This document shows positions 22,707 to 33,803 of a stretch of 64,000 bases of DNA, piece by piece. The translations under genes were made by a program, and so were the position numbers. How positions within the stretch are numbered: the stretch's first letter is position 1; each line of letters opens with the position of its first letter. Under the pieces are notes generated by a model. That model saw nothing but the letters and a program-made list of their open reading frames with translations, was not told the DNA's origin and did no database searches. Origin of the DNA: Liolophura sinensis (Eukaryota; Mollusca; Polyplacophora; Chitonida; Chitonidae); the NCBI RefSeq assembly GCF_032854445.1, contig NC_088298.1:1473474-1537473 (forward strand), written 5' to 3'.

Positions 22707-22901
22707 ATGTACGTTGCTGTCGTCATTGAAGTGTCTATCTCCATCAAACGCGAAACGGACATCACCGCTATAAACACGTCTCGTGTGTCAATCAAGCGAA
22801 AACAAGCAACTTTTCCGGCCAATCTGTTGTTGTTGGCGGATGATGAGAGACGACTCAACCAAGCGCGGCAGGAGATGAGGGACTACTTTCACGCAATTTA
22901 A
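22707..22901 (+). CDS. Small unknown ORF (64 codons)
   Basis: ATG at 22707 to TAA at 22899-22901. GC content is well above the flanks and codon use is mixed. The product begins MYVAVVIEVSISIKR, has a basic centre (VSIKRKQATFPAN) and a charged helix-like end (LLLLADDERRLNQAR, then QEMRDYFHAI). No family is recognised. The first 10 residues are hydrophobic but too short for a clear signal peptide. No splice or promoter evidence; conservation would decide. Confidence 0.2.
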   Translation: MYVAVVIEVSISIKRETDITAINTSRVSIKRKQATFPANLLLLADDERRLNQARQEMRDYFHAI

Positions 22902-22929
22902 ACATGGTGTTAGTGTTGGGTTACCGCTT

Positions 22930-23105
22930 CTCTTTACGTGATTCCATCCTAAGAACATCGTACTTAATATACTTTCTTAGTTCTTTGGTGGCTTGGCCGT
23001 TTTGGGAATTCCTCTTGCGATTATAGATCTGGAACGTCCATTTCGGTTGTCGGCTAGTATACGAATATCTGTTTCGATGCATACATTAGAGACTTTGTTT
23101 TCTTG
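22930..23105 (-). repeat. Repeat D, copy on minus
   Basis: Read on minus: CATCGAAACAGATATTCGTA, TACTAGCCGACAACCGAA, GACGTTCCAGATCTATAATC, then ACTAAGAAAGTATATTAAGT. These align with 48865-49065. Two frames of this copy are open, so an ORF called here (22977-23165) is repeat-derived. Confidence 0.65.
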
Positions 23106-23165
23106 TGCCAAAGCGAAGAAAGCATGCTTTACTGCCAATAGATGATACTGTCCAATGCTTTCCAT

Positions 23166-24049
23166 TTCATTTCATAGAATTAAGGGAATTTCACTGAACC
23201 CAGTTCACATAATCCCCACGTAATTCCCGGATATTCCTCAGCAACTTGTACCACACGTACATACATATTCGGCATCACGTACGTACTGATGGCGGAGGTC
23301 GAGTAGTCTAACCTTAGTGATACACCATGCATAAATGCAAGCAATGGGGGCATTACACATGCAGTTCAGATATACATGCATGCACGGTGTATGCCACATG
23401 GAAAGTATACCATCAGACTGTATAACGCGTAGTTCAAGAGTAGTGCAACTCTGAAAAACGAAAGGCTCCTTTTGACTCAGTACTATGGCGCTTTATTTCG
23501 CCATCAACAGGAGAACCATACCTGTATATGTAAGCTATATAGCAGTGATTACCATTTCCTTTGTTTCTGAACTATCCGACTGCATCGCGCTTGATGTTTT
23601 TCCTGTGTACAAACGTAGCCAATACCGATCATATAAAAAATAAAATATTACGGGTGATTTTATTAATGAAACCACCGCAAAAGATAGAAACACATGCAAA
23701 GCCAACTTCCATCAGTTCCATGTTGCAGAGGCGAATTACTCCAGGTCGTGTAATATATATATTACTGAGGTACGAAACTTTTTTTTTGTACACCGTTAAA
23801 CCCCATTCACACATTCATTCTCTTCGCGTGTATAAAATGACATACTCAGAGTTATCCAAAACTGGTGTATCACATTGGTGTTGTGGTCAATCTGAAGGGC
23901 ATTTTGAACAAAGACTTTTGCTCAAAACACGTTCCAAAGTCCATGATGTGTGTGTAAACATTCCCAAAAAAGTCGTAGTGCAGTGTTATGGAATACGTGA
24001 AGCCATGAAATAAAAGAATGCAATACCAAATGTTTGATGAAAGTTCAAA
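23166..24049. other. Intergenic, one 139-codon ORF
   Basis: ATG at 23594 to TAA at 24011-24013 (plus) is the longest non-repeat ORF after Sp5. The composition looks random, there is no promoter or splice signal, and by its length alone it is within what AT-rich DNA of this size yields by chance. It lies convergent to Sp5. Confidence 0.3.
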
Positions 24050-24448
24050 TATGATATTTAATTATTCATAATAATTATAACAATAAATACATCCCTTTTT
24101 TCAGATATATCCAGGCCACTCTTGTTAACAAACTTCTCTAAACATCACATGATGAACACACTTTTTGTAAAAGCGCGCGTGGAAAAATAGATCCCAGGGG
24201 AACTTTTTTCGACAAAAAATATAGATCACTTTTCTTTGTGTATATAATTTTATAATCTTTGACTCGAATTTTTTGGACACAATTATAAGGCAAGCTTTAC
24301 AAATATGTGAAAAATAGATTAAATCTAACAATGACAATATAGGCACCACATCAAACATAGTAAATATGTATAGGACAACGACATATTCAGTCACAAAATT
24401 TTTCTGATTCCAAAATAACAAAATGATTAATAATAACATTAATTTAAA
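24050..24448 (-). other. Likely 3' UTR of the Sp5 gene
   Basis: Follows the Sp5 stop codon on minus. AT-rich with no ORF on the gene strand. An ATTAAA (read on minus at about 24055-24060) is a possible polyadenylation signal, which would give a UTR of about 390 nt. The exact end cannot be told from sequence. Confidence 0.4.
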
Positions 24449-25651
24449 TTACATCAAAGCACCAGTTAACTGATTCAAGGGAACTATGTTTTCTAGTTCA
24501 ACGTCTGATTCGCAGTAATCTACGTCGATCATTTCGTCTTCTTCGTCTGAAAAGTCACGTGGATCGGATTTCAATTCGTCACTGTAGATTTCTTCGTCCG
24601 TAGAAGGAGTTAAAGGCTGATCAGAGCCGGAGTCGGATTTCTGTTTGATTTTCTTGTTCTCATGAGTTTTGATGTGCTTGCTCAGATGGTCACTACGCAT
24701 AAATCGCTTCCCGCATTCCTCGCAGGCAAACCGCTTCTCTCCCGTATGCGTCCGTAGATGGCGCTGCAACTCATCGGAGCGCGTGAAGCTCTTGCCACAA
24801 AACAACCAATTGCAGACAAACGGTCTTTCTCCGGAATGCCACCTCAAATGCGCTTTCAGATGAGACGTTTTCCCGTAGACTTTCCCGCAACCCGGAATAT
24901 GGCAGATATGCTGCTTCTTTTTGGAAGGGTTCGAGTTATTCGGATTTTGACAGTTCGGGCAGCGACAACGACGACACCGCCTGGCGGCCGCCATCGGCTT
25001 CATTCCTGAATACATGGGAGATAACCCCATTCTGACTTCGGACGGCGAGCCTCGCTGCGCTAGCATCATCTGAGGAGGCATGTATTTGTACTCTGGGGAC
25101 GATATCGCCACCGAGAGCGGGGACATTGGTGACTGGACTTGTGATGATGGGGACGGGGACTGTAAACTCCACCACGGTATGTCAGCCTCTGACGCCGGGG
25201 GTGGGGATACCTGTTTCGGTGGGAGGCCGCATGGTGACATGGGAAGCGCCACAGGTGAGAGAACCGGGGACGGGGTTGGTGTTGGAAGAAATCCCTGCCC
25301 TGCGGCCAGAATGTTCTGTTGTATCAATCTCGCCTGGTGCATGTCGTAGTTGAAGGAGGGAGAGTGGGGAGGTTGCATGGTGGCTAAGGATTCCGAGGCA
25401 CGGGACACGCTTACAGCCGACAATTCTGCTAATCTCATTGCCGCTGCGGCGCTGGCCTCACGCCCTAAGAGTAGCTGGGCAAGCCCCGGGGGAAAGGCAC
25501 CGGGTTGGGCACCCATCCCAGCGAACGGGAACGGCATCATAGAGTGAGCGTGAGGTTTGACCAAATCAGACGAGGGCCCCTGGCCGATTCGGTTACAGGA
25601 AGAAGACAGCATGGCCAAAGATGAGACATCTGGACGGGTAGCTATCGGCTC
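24449..25651 (-). CDS. Sp5-type zinc-finger transcription factor, main exon
   Basis: Nuclear DNA-binding regulator of GC/GT boxes; in animals Sp5 genes act downstream of Wnt/beta-catenin. This exon gives 400 residues. Acceptor TTGATTTTAG ends at 25652, and an in-frame TAG sits inside it, so the exon starts with GAG in phase 0. Domains, numbered from that residue: Sp box [12 protein letters not shown] (12-23); Ser/Pro-rich region; DIPWWS (157-162), shared with vertebrate Sp5; buttonhead box [11 protein letters not shown] (224-234); zinc fingers C250-C255-H268-H272, C280-C285-H298-H302, C310-C313-H326-H330. Contact positions are K-H-A, R-E-R and R-H-K, as in Sp proteins. [13 protein letters not shown] and GKSF favour Sp5 over Sp8/9. 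The tail (352-390) is strongly acidic. TAA is at 24449-24451. A TTG at 25618 or ATG at 25612 is not the start, because the Sp box extends upstream into the exon. Confidence 0.96.
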   Translation of the reverse strand, partial: EPIATRPDVSSLAMLSSSCNRIGQGPSSDLVKPHAHSMMPFPFAGMGAQPGAFPPGLAQLLLGREASAAAAMRLAELSAVSVSRASESLATMQPPHSPSFNYDMHQARLIQQNILAAGQGFLPTPTPSPVLSPVALPMSPCGLPPKQVSPPPASEADIPWWSLQSPSPSSQVQSPMSPLSVAISSPEYKYMPPQMMLAQRGSPSEVRMGLSPMYSGMKPMAAARRCRRCRCPNCQNPNNSNPSKKKQHICHIPGCGKVYGKTSHLKAHLRWHSGERPFVCNWLFCGKSFTRSDELQRHLRTHTGEKRFACEECGKRFMRSDHLSKHIKTHENKKIKQKSDSGSDQPLTPSTDEEIYSDELKSDPRDFSDEEDEMIDVDYCESDVELENIVPLNQLTGALM

Positions 25652-26305
25652 CTAAAATCAACATAAAACAGAAGGCGGCGTTAGGTATTACATGTACATG
25701 TCACTCACCCAGCACAGGGTTTGAATATGCAAATTAGAAAGGAATAAACAGACATTTGTGGATTAGATCTTACAAAAGCATACTGAACTAAACAAAGCAA
25801 ATGGGCTACAGGTCGCAACTGTGTGGACCAAAGCCTTTTGTAATTTTCTGGAAATATGACTTTGAGCAGATCTCTTGATTGATATTTTGTCGGCATTTCT
25901 ATTTGGATTTTGGAACAATTAATAAAATTATTGTAACAAGTCTTAAAACAGAATTTTCACCTCATTAACGTCATCGTGCAAATCCATCCATCAAGTAATA
26001 TTGTTATTTTGTTCAATGTTAGGACTTATTCTTCCCTAAGCCATACTAGACAGAAAAACGTCTAGTTGCATATGTCGCAGAGAAAACAGCTGCGATGTTC
26101 TAATGACAGGTTGTCAGTTGCCCTGTTACGTGGTGAAGGACAGTCTATTTCGGCACAGGTGTTCCGAGATGTTCGTTTTGCTTCCTTGACAGACGCTGAC
26201 CACACCCATCGTATAGCATTACACACGTTACGTAACATGTGCCTATCTTTTATATCACATCATGGCAGGCACGTGCAATTCTACTATGCCCATAAAACGT
26301 GCATA

Positions 26306-26469
26306 CTTCTCCAGCCGTACGTGGGAAAATCTGTCAGCAACCTGCGGATGGTCGTGGGTTTCCCCCGGGCTGTGCCCGGTTCCCTCCCACCATAATGCTG
26401 GCCAGCGTCGTATAAGTGAAATATTCACTAGTACGACGTAAAACTCCAATAAAATATGTAATAAATAAA
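26306..26469 (+). mobile_element. SINE-A copy in the Sp5 intron
   Basis: CCAGCCGTACGTGGGAAAAT, CAACCTGCGGATGGTCGTGG, CACCATAATGCTGGCC, TAAGTGAAATATTC, then AT-rich tail. The tRNA-like head is missing. It lies opposite in orientation to Sp5. Confidence 0.9.
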
Positions 26470-28499
26470 CAGAACAACCATAACACTATTGCTAGTTATC
26501 CTATGCATATGATATAAATAACCTTTTATGTAGTGCTTATAAAAACTAGTCCAAAAACTAAAATTTATTGCATAATTTATATATTGGTATCTTAAGATAT
26601 ATTTAAAACTTTATGACAAAATATGTATATGTATAAAATCACCCAATACCTTAGCTGACAACACAAAATGTATCAGGAATATCTAACAGAAGAGTTTTAT
26701 GTTTGTTAACGAAGAAGCATCTAAAATTTCAAGAAAACTGTTAGTCAACGTGTAAGACTAACGGTGTGGATTTAAAGAACTTCAGGTGCACACGTCTAAC
26801 CCTATATACAGCGATAGCTAGTTTGCATTCGTTAATTAAGTACCCTCTAAACTGAACACAAAACTTTTAGTGAACGTGCGAGACGGGATAATAGTGTGAA
26901 TTTCTACAAGTTTAGATTCCCAAGGCTGTAATAGCGGTTGCGTATTTTTCTGTTTGATTCCACTGGCACCATTAGCTCAGCAAACTGTCTGTCCCCGCGT
27001 GAGAACAATTCAGAGCCTGGCTTGTACCGTAGACAACAACAACGCTGGGGATGATCGCGATGGAACAACAGGACATCGTCTTTCCATGTGTAAAAAGCCG
27101 ATTAATCCAATGCGATTCGATTGCTTTTCTATTTAATGTCCCTTAGAGCTCTTTTGTGGTTTCGCTGCAGACAGATCGGAATCAAGGGGCCAATTCGGGC
27201 GCTACGGTTCAGTGAGCACACGAGGGTTCAACCAGCCGTGAGAAGACTTTCGGGGGAAGTTTTAATCCGATCCAAGTTTACGCAGGCGTACTAATTGTAT
27301 TATCACACGTCCGCTATTGTTTTCGTGCACGTCCCAGCAAGGATCGACACTAAGAGAGCACTCAGGGCTAAAAGCTTTGCTTACCTCTTTAATTTTAATC
27401 ACATTAACTTTGAACTCATCTCACAATGGCGAAAAAATAACTCACAAAGCGAACGGAAATTCCAATTGTATTTTTAACGGCTTTGGGAAAAAATTGCCTT
27501 TAAGACGGCCATCTGTTCGATTCAGGAACTGCAGATTGCTTGTAAGTTTCATTTCATACTGCTGTTTATATTTTCACAAAATAACCGAGCTTTGAATCTG
27601 TATTTTAAACCAATTGCGAATAGACGGCAAAATTTGGAACTCGATTTTCCAGAGGTTATTCGCAGTGTGAACAGGTCTTAAAATATATACTTTATCAACT
27701 TCGTTCTCGAATAATTTACTAGAAAATTGCCTAACGTTTTTAAACGGGTTTCGAAGATTTAACATCACTGTGTATAATGTAAGCTTTTGTTGTTATTTGA
27801 TTGGAGAAAAAGAGCAGTTTGAATGTTAAATCTTACAAAAAGCTACATTGTCTCTAAGATATTGATATGCTATCTCTGTAAGCAAGTCATAATCAGCGTT
27901 TATTAGCGATTTTGATAAAATCTATTACACAAACTGAAAGCGCACTTTCCATCAACATATTCTACAGATGTTCTACAACTGTATTATACAGTTCTATTGG
28001 CTGTCAATGTAATAAACTGCATATATATACCATACCTGTATAGCATGAAATCCATGTTGCCTGGGTAAAGATAAAGTCGACATGATGGCGGAAATGCCGT
28101 GTCGTGATGTTGGTACAGGAACAGTGTTACGTTGGCATCAAGTAAATCCAATGAAAAAAAAGTTCCCAACTAAAGTCCAATGCTTCACAAACTTTGGTTA
28201 AATTCCCTTCTCTCAGCAGTGGTGAAGTTCTCGCATGTAAATACATCCAAATTCACTCCAGTGCTTACTGGGTAGATTCCAAGTACAAATGTATATATAC
28301 GTCCAGTACAGCGTTAAGTCCGATGTGTTATAGCCGTATCCACAATAGTATCTACTGGAATGTCCCCAGCGTGTGAAGGTGTACAGGCTGTACAGTCCTT
28401 GATCACCACCCAGTTTTGACGATGCGTGGGTATGCAAGGAGGGCAAACGACTGACTACTCCGCCCGTACCGAGCCCTTTTCAATACCACGATGTCAATA

Positions 28500-28620
28500 G
28501 CGCTGTTCCCTGCTGCACGCAGAAGGCCGCTTTGAAGTGCCGCCAGCCAATCGGAGCGCGCCTCCAGCCCTTTGAGGTCTACCGCCAGCCAATTACATTG
28601 AATAGGCGGGTGGTTTAAAA
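28500..28620. promoter_or_regulatory. Duplicated CTTTGA + CCAAT module
   Basis: Two modules in tandem, about 40 bp apart. Each has a TCF/LEF-like core (CTTTGAA at 28530-28536, CTTTGAG at 28570-28576) followed by CCGCCAGCCAAT (CCAAT at 28547-28551 and 28589-28593). A TTTAAAA lies at 28614-28620. Sp5 is a direct Wnt target in vertebrates, so TCF/LEF sites here would make sense, but this is inference from short motifs. Confidence 0.35.
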
Positions 28621-28674
28621 GGAAATTAAATCCTTTCTGTCTACAAGCTTCTTAGAGGCTGTTTGTTGACTCAC

Positions 28675-28749
28675 ATAATAGGTTTGATTATGCGGAGATA
28701 TTAGAGGGGCCGAACGAGGCGGGGATCTCATCAAGTACGGCCAATGCAT
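28675..28749 (-). CDS. Candidate first coding exon of Sp5
   Basis: Read on minus: ATG at 28749, 25 open codons (MHWPYLMRSPPRSAPL, then ISPHNQTYY), then donor TAT followed by GTGAGT (28674-28669). The exon ends in phase 0, as the Sp5 main exon requires, giving a joined protein of 425 residues. It sits in the only GC-rich block upstream of Sp5, with an inverted CCAAT (ATTGGT, about 28801) where a promoter would be. Against it: the peptide does not resemble the short conserved first-exon peptide of vertebrate Sp5, and the frame is also open upstream of the ATG. Confidence 0.35.
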
Positions 28750-29180
28750 ATACACAAATAATTTGGGCAAGTCCACATCAAAGAACGTAGGACGCTCTGG
28801 ATTGGTCCGTCGCGATCACGTGATCTTGGGGATAGTTGTAAATCAGTGAATGTTCGTTGTCTTTTTTTGTCCCAATAATTCGGGCAACCGAGCTCTCGCT
28901 GTGTGAGGCATTGCGGCGGGATCGGCACATTCTGTTAGGTAACGAGGTCTCGGACACTACGGTGTTCTGTTCCCGGCGTCCCCGTGCACTCCTGCCGCCA
29001 GCGTGCTCTGGAACGCCGGCAAATTTCAGTCGTCCCTTCATGGAATTCCGACGCGCGACCGGAGCTATAGGAATGACATTTCACTCGGCCTTTGAAGGCG
29101 GCCGTGTTACTTGCTCGCCCTATACAGGAGCGATAAATCTAACGGCAACGACGAAATCGGGTCTTCTTTGACAAAAAGAT
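28750..29180 (-). promoter_or_regulatory. GC-rich putative Sp5 promoter region
   Basis: CpG-richer than any neighbouring DNA. Contains ATTGGT (inverted CCAAT), GATCACGTGATC (about 28815-28826), CTTTGAA at 29090-29096 and CTTTGAC at 29166-29172, the last two TCF/LEF-like. ORFs on both strands (28778-29041, 28857-29171) are expected in GC-rich DNA and are not called as genes. Confidence 0.35.
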
Positions 29181-31239
29181 TCCAACATGCGTGCGACAAC
29201 ATTCTATACCCCTGGTTAAAGTTGACAATTAGGCTAATAACGTGGGGGAAAGAAATACTTTCGTAATCTTCTCAGTTAGTATACTTAGGAAAGGTTTGGT
29301 AATTAATATGGAGTACACGTTGAAATTGATGTGTTTTTAAAATAACACACCTGTTGATATTCTTCAATTAAAAAAAAAGATAAAGTGCAACGCAACTATC
29401 AATAAGGAAATAAAAACACAGCCCCAACATTTTTCATTTCATTGTGTCGTGAAACGGAATGGAAATTCTTCCTGATGCGTTATAGTCTACATACGAATAT
29501 CGAGTGAATTACTCTGTTGAGCTATTTGGAATTGAAACCAGAATAGTAAGATCTGAACGACAGAATTTCTGAAATTAAAAAATAAAATTTTCATGTGAAA
29601 ATTGTTTTGAGAACTTTCGAAGGTTAAGCTTCATTACAAAGTACTCATTTAACTGCACCACCCTGTATTTATTCTCCAAATGCTAATAATACCTTCAGAA
29701 AAAAAAAGATGAAAGGCTTTTTTCCTTTCATGTGTCAAGAATGTCGGTTATTGTCAAAGGTAGGGCGCTATTTAATCCCACCATATAAATCTATATAGGT
29801 CAACTCAAGCTTAAGTGCACACTGCTCAGCTCGGTGAAATAGCTTCATTTAAAACCCTCGCACAAAGTTGCAGCTGTCGGTGTAGACCTTTGCGCAATTT
29901 ACATGTGCATCTGAAAATTGCACATCTTCACCTCCTGTCGTTACACGAATCGATTTCGCGTCCATAGCTTGTGAGCACACCTGGCTCGAAAGGTGTGACT
30001 TTCAGGAAACCTACATTGTTTACCTGTGACCCCCCGAAGGCTCGCGTGACTGAAATAAGATTACTGCACTGGCTCGCGCGCTCTAGTTTATTTCTGATCT
30101 TCCCAGTAGATAACATGAACAATTGGACGGCATTACAGGCGTTACGTTATCTTACGAGGGTTGAGCAATTATGGGATTATGATGTAGCTTAAACACACAC
30201 GGTCTTTATCCTAAGAAGAAAAAAAAGACAAAAAAATTACTAAAATCATGGACTACAATCTTCCTCTCAAATGCCGCATAAGTTCGTGAATGATCAAAAC
30301 TCCAAATAAAAAGTTAAAAACAATGTACCTTAAAGCTAATGAAATCATAAAAACAAATGAAAATATCTCGCAAAAATTAGCACTCCGTTTTGAAACTAAA
30401 ACACAAATAACGTTAGCTGAGTTTGTAAACATTGTATTCAATCCGCAAAATGTTTTCCGCTTTATTCCAGAGAGTGTAATTTAACCAGCCATAATATATT
30501 TCATTTAATGTCAAATATATTGATAATATTATAATTAAAAATCAGGTATGGACAACCAAAGGTTCGTTACTGGTAATTATGAACTTCACTATGTACAGCT
30601 CGGAACAATTAGTAAATTCGTTCATACAGGTGATGGTTTATGTGAACTTTACGCTACTATATATATGTATATGTAAAGTTTTTAGCGCACATACTATAGG
30701 CTTGTATATGGAATACGATCAGAAACAAACATTTAAATATTGTTTAGAACGGATTAATCACTCATTCAACGGCTTTACAGGTAAAAGAAACTGAAAACGT
30801 CGCCAAAACTTGTCCGACTTTTCCCACGGAACTAGAAACGTCTTGGCGACAATGTGGTGTTTGGTGGATGTAATGGCCATTACAACACAAATCTATACTA
30901 TAAAATTGGCCTACTTGGCCACCCCCCCCCCCCTTCCCGGCCGCTCCTCACCCCTCCCCCGGTCTACCTCCGCCCTTTACAGTTGTATATCTTGAATAGT
31001 GCATATAGCTTACCCTGGTGCAGGTCAGATATAGCCTCACTCAAGTATAAGAGGGCTAGGATTTTAATACGAAACAAATAATGACCATTACTTCTTTAGC
31101 ACCGAAAGTTACCACTTGATATGAAAAATAATGGCCATTAACACCGATAGCTCCAAGCGGAAAGTACTGAAAGTAATGTCCATTAAAGTGCACAGTACAT
31201 TTCTCTGGAATCTGCAAACCTATATAAGCCAATCAGCGA
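29181..31239. other. Intergenic, AT-rich
   Basis: No supported gene. A C-tract of 13 (30921-30933) is followed by pyrimidine-rich DNA to 30965. Weak ORFs at 29971-30192, 30290-30484 and 30579-30794 lack signals. Confidence 0.4.
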
Positions 31240-31480
31240 GACTTTACGTCTAGGTGCCGTAACAGACGTATCCACATACCAGTCGCCTCGTCACCCATAA
31301 GGGAAGGTCAAGGTCAACAACAGCAAGGCCAGAATGCAGAATAACGTTGTTTCGACACAAACAACTCAAACTAAGAAAGCATTTACGAGTGTTTGTGAGA
31401 AAACAGGACAGATGCATGCACAGAGATGCAATCAACAGTTGTCAATGATGCCGGAAAGAGGCAAATAATGTTTTAGTTTG
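31240..31480 (+). repeat. Repeat D, diverged copy
   Basis: TCTAGGTGCCGTAACAGACG, CCACATACCAGTCGCC, then CTAAGAAAGCATTTACGAG and CAATCAACAGTTGTCAATGA. The last block matches the right end of the copy at 48865-49065. Confidence 0.5.
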
Positions 31481-31574
31481 TAATCAATATTTAAATGGTG
31501 TGCCATGTTATATATAGCTTAAATAGTCTTAACAGTTTATAATCTGTCAAAATTATTAGGTATGTAAATTAAGC

Positions 31575-31576
<2 letters not shown>

Positions 31577-31649
<73 letters not shown>

Positions 31650-31671
31650 CTGTGTATATATATATATATAT
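31577..31671. repeat. TA microsatellite
   Basis: Nearly uninterrupted (TA)n of about 68 bp, then GTGTCTGTG and a second TA run. Confidence 0.97.
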
Positions 31672-31714
31672 TCCCTGATTAATTTCCTGTCATTTAAGTC
31701 TTCATTATATCATG

Positions 31715-31716
<2 letters not shown>

Positions 31717-31796
<80 letters not shown>

Positions 31797-31797
31797 T

Positions 31798-31857
<60 letters not shown>
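31717..31857. repeat. (TA)n(TG)n compound microsatellite
   Basis: About 77 bp of TA, a TGTCTGTGTA bridge, then about 55 bp of TG. It repeats the same TA-TGTCTGTGTA order as the array at 31577, so the two probably derive from one duplicated tract. Confidence 0.97.
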
Positions 31858-31860
<3 letters not shown>

Positions 31861-32048
31861 TTAATATCGTACACAGTGTTTATAACAGGGACGATTACAC
31901 AATGTAATATTATGGCTAGTATGTACACACGCATGTCTTCATTACATCACATCTTGTAAAACATGCAAATACACACATACGCATACATACAGAGCTCTTC
32001 CTCAATTGTGTGTTCGACGTCTGATACGCGTGCGCGGATTCTACTTAC

Positions 32049-32099
32049 GTGCTGTTTGCAAAAATTGCTCTGGTGATATACTTGTTTAGATATTTGTGC
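32049..32099 (-). CDS. Possible 51-bp internal exon, minus strand
   Basis: Read on minus: strong acceptor ATCTCCATTCACATTACAG ending at 32100, 51 nt, then perfect donor CAC followed by GTAAGT (32048-32043). Two frames are open: AQISKQVYHQSNFCKQH (phase 0 to 0) and a phase-shifted one. Both splice signals are close to consensus, but no partner exon is recognised. It lies upstream of Sp5 on the same strand, yet does not resemble any Sp N-terminus. Confidence 0.3.
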
Positions 32100-33536
32100 C
32101 TGTAATGTGAATGGAGATATCATATGACCACACAATCACATTTCCTGATATCGATGCGTGTGCAGTTTACAATAGTAACAACAAAACTATGTGATTAGGA
32201 AATATCATAATTATGACGCATGCGCCCGGGTGTGTCCTGTTCTGTATTATATCGGATTATAAGCAAATGTTATCTAATAAGGTTTTCATATCTAGACACA
32301 CAGGTTAATCTCGAAGTGGATGAACAGAGTATGTGATATAGCAAACTATTCATGCTGTTGTAATTGTTGACTTAGAGTCTACATGTGTATGGTAACGCGC
32401 GTGTGTTGTTTGTATGTATAAACTTCCGCTCTCTGATGTGATAGAGGTTATAGCCTTATCTCTGTATAGATGGATACTTTTCTTATACAAGAATATAGTT
32501 ATAGACAGGCGTGTATATATAGCTAATTCTTTCATAATAGCGAAATGAAGGTCTAATAAAGGCTATTTACACAACTCTTATCGCTTTAATTTTTGGGGGG
32601 TTAAATATACACAATAAAGCACACGCGCTTGTGGCCGTTCTTCTGTATCACGTGTATAGTCAGCTTCCTGTATGTTTCTACAAACATTTAGTCAACTTTT
32701 TCGTTGCAGACACAACTCCGTCAAACCACTTCCGGTAATATACATTGGATGTGAGCCGACTCATTAAAAAAAACGGTCCGAAGTATGTATCATGGCTGCT
32801 GACTTGTAAGCCCTCGTAACGTGCAAGAAATTAGGGTTTATCAAACGTAAGGGTTTAAATAAAACTAGATCAAGAGAAAAAACGTCAAAAAGAAAGATAT
32901 TAAAAAAAGCAGAGAAGAAAGAAACTAAAAAAAAAAAGACCCTTGTAGTGATATAAAGCCTATACCACAAAGCAAGAGTTTTCATACTGAAATTTAATAG
33001 GCTTGAATCGGCGCGACGGACCGGCGTTCTAGTTAAGGGGGCCTGCTAGACTTCAAACGAGATCAAATATAACAGAATGTAGATGATTACAGTTCACCAT
33101 TTTTCAAACGCAAGGGGAACGAACTGTGGAGCTGCAGTAATAGACTAAACTCACTTCAAAGAGAGCCTGGTCACAATGAACGGATTACAGCCCAAAGTCA
33201 GACACCGTATTTTTTTTTTTTGGCTTCGCCCTGCTGGTGTGCAGCAGGGAGACGCACTTGAGCCTGTACTATAGACCGGTCGGGGTGGGCTCTTCAGTGG
33301 ATTTATAACCAGTGAGATTCTATTCACGAGCGGACCCAGCTTTTAGCCTTAATCACACAGTGCTGAAAGGTTCGACCTATCCAGTTACAGGACACACACA
33401 TATATGTACACATTTCAACTTAGCTTCAATCCTTCCTCGTCAAATTTTACAAAGTGCCCTCCCTTTGTGGGCATTTACGTTTACATATGTAAATACAAGT
33501 ATGCACAGAACAAATGCACATTGGAAATCCTGTTAA
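32100..33536. other. Intergenic
   Basis: AT-rich; poly-A and poly-T runs near 32765, 32929 and 33211. ORFs at 32764-32985 and 33312-33536 are unsupported. Confidence 0.4.
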
Positions 33537-33549
33537 TGGTAGTGAATAT

Positions 33550-33690
33550 GTATTTATTTGATTGGTGTTTTACGCCATACTCAAGAATATTTCACTTATA
33601 CGACGGCGGCCAGCATTATGGTGGGAGAATCCCTGGCAGAGCCAGGGGAAACCCACGACCATTCGCAGGTTTCTGACAGATCTTTCTATG
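33550..33690 (-). mobile_element. SINE-A with 13-bp target duplication
   Basis: TATTTATTTGATTGGTGTTT tail, CCATACTCAAGAATATTTCA, CGGCCAGCATTATGGTGGGA, CACGACCATTCGCAGG. TGGTAGTGAATAT flanks it at 33537-33549 and 33691-33703. Confidence 0.92.
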
Positions 33691-33760
33691 TGGTAGTGAA
33701 TATAGTAAGACTACAACACATTTAATTGATGTACCGATGCATTTAGATGAGCTCTTCGAT

Positions 33761-33803
33761 TCTTATTTATTTATTTCATTGGTGTTTTACGTCGTACACT
33801 TAG
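33761..33803 (-). mobile_element. SINE-A tail fragment
   Basis: TCTTATTTATTTATTTCATT then GGTGTTTTACGTCGTACACT; only the 3' end remains. Confidence 0.7.

Larger units (their letters stand above)
25652..28674 (-). other. Probable Sp5 first intron
   Basis: If the candidate exon at 28675-28749 is right, this is a 3.0-kb intron with one SINE-A at 26306-26469. Short ORFs inside it (for example 26066-26395, 26954-27136) overlap the SINE or lack support. No Sp5-like coding sequence matching the usual vertebrate first exon was found in it. Confidence 0.4.

Noticed and set aside
22977-23165. 62-codon minus ORF as a gene
   Set aside because: Overlaps repeat D, whose other copies have stops in this frame.
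23561-24013. 150-codon ORF, longest non-repeat frame apart from Sp5
   Set aside because: The frame starts at TTG (first ATG 23594), composition looks random, and no splice, promoter or domain evidence was found.
25612-25618. Start codon of Sp5 at the TTG (25618) or ATG (25612)
   Set aside because: The conserved Sp box already extends upstream of both, and a splice acceptor lies at 25652, so the true start is in an earlier exon.
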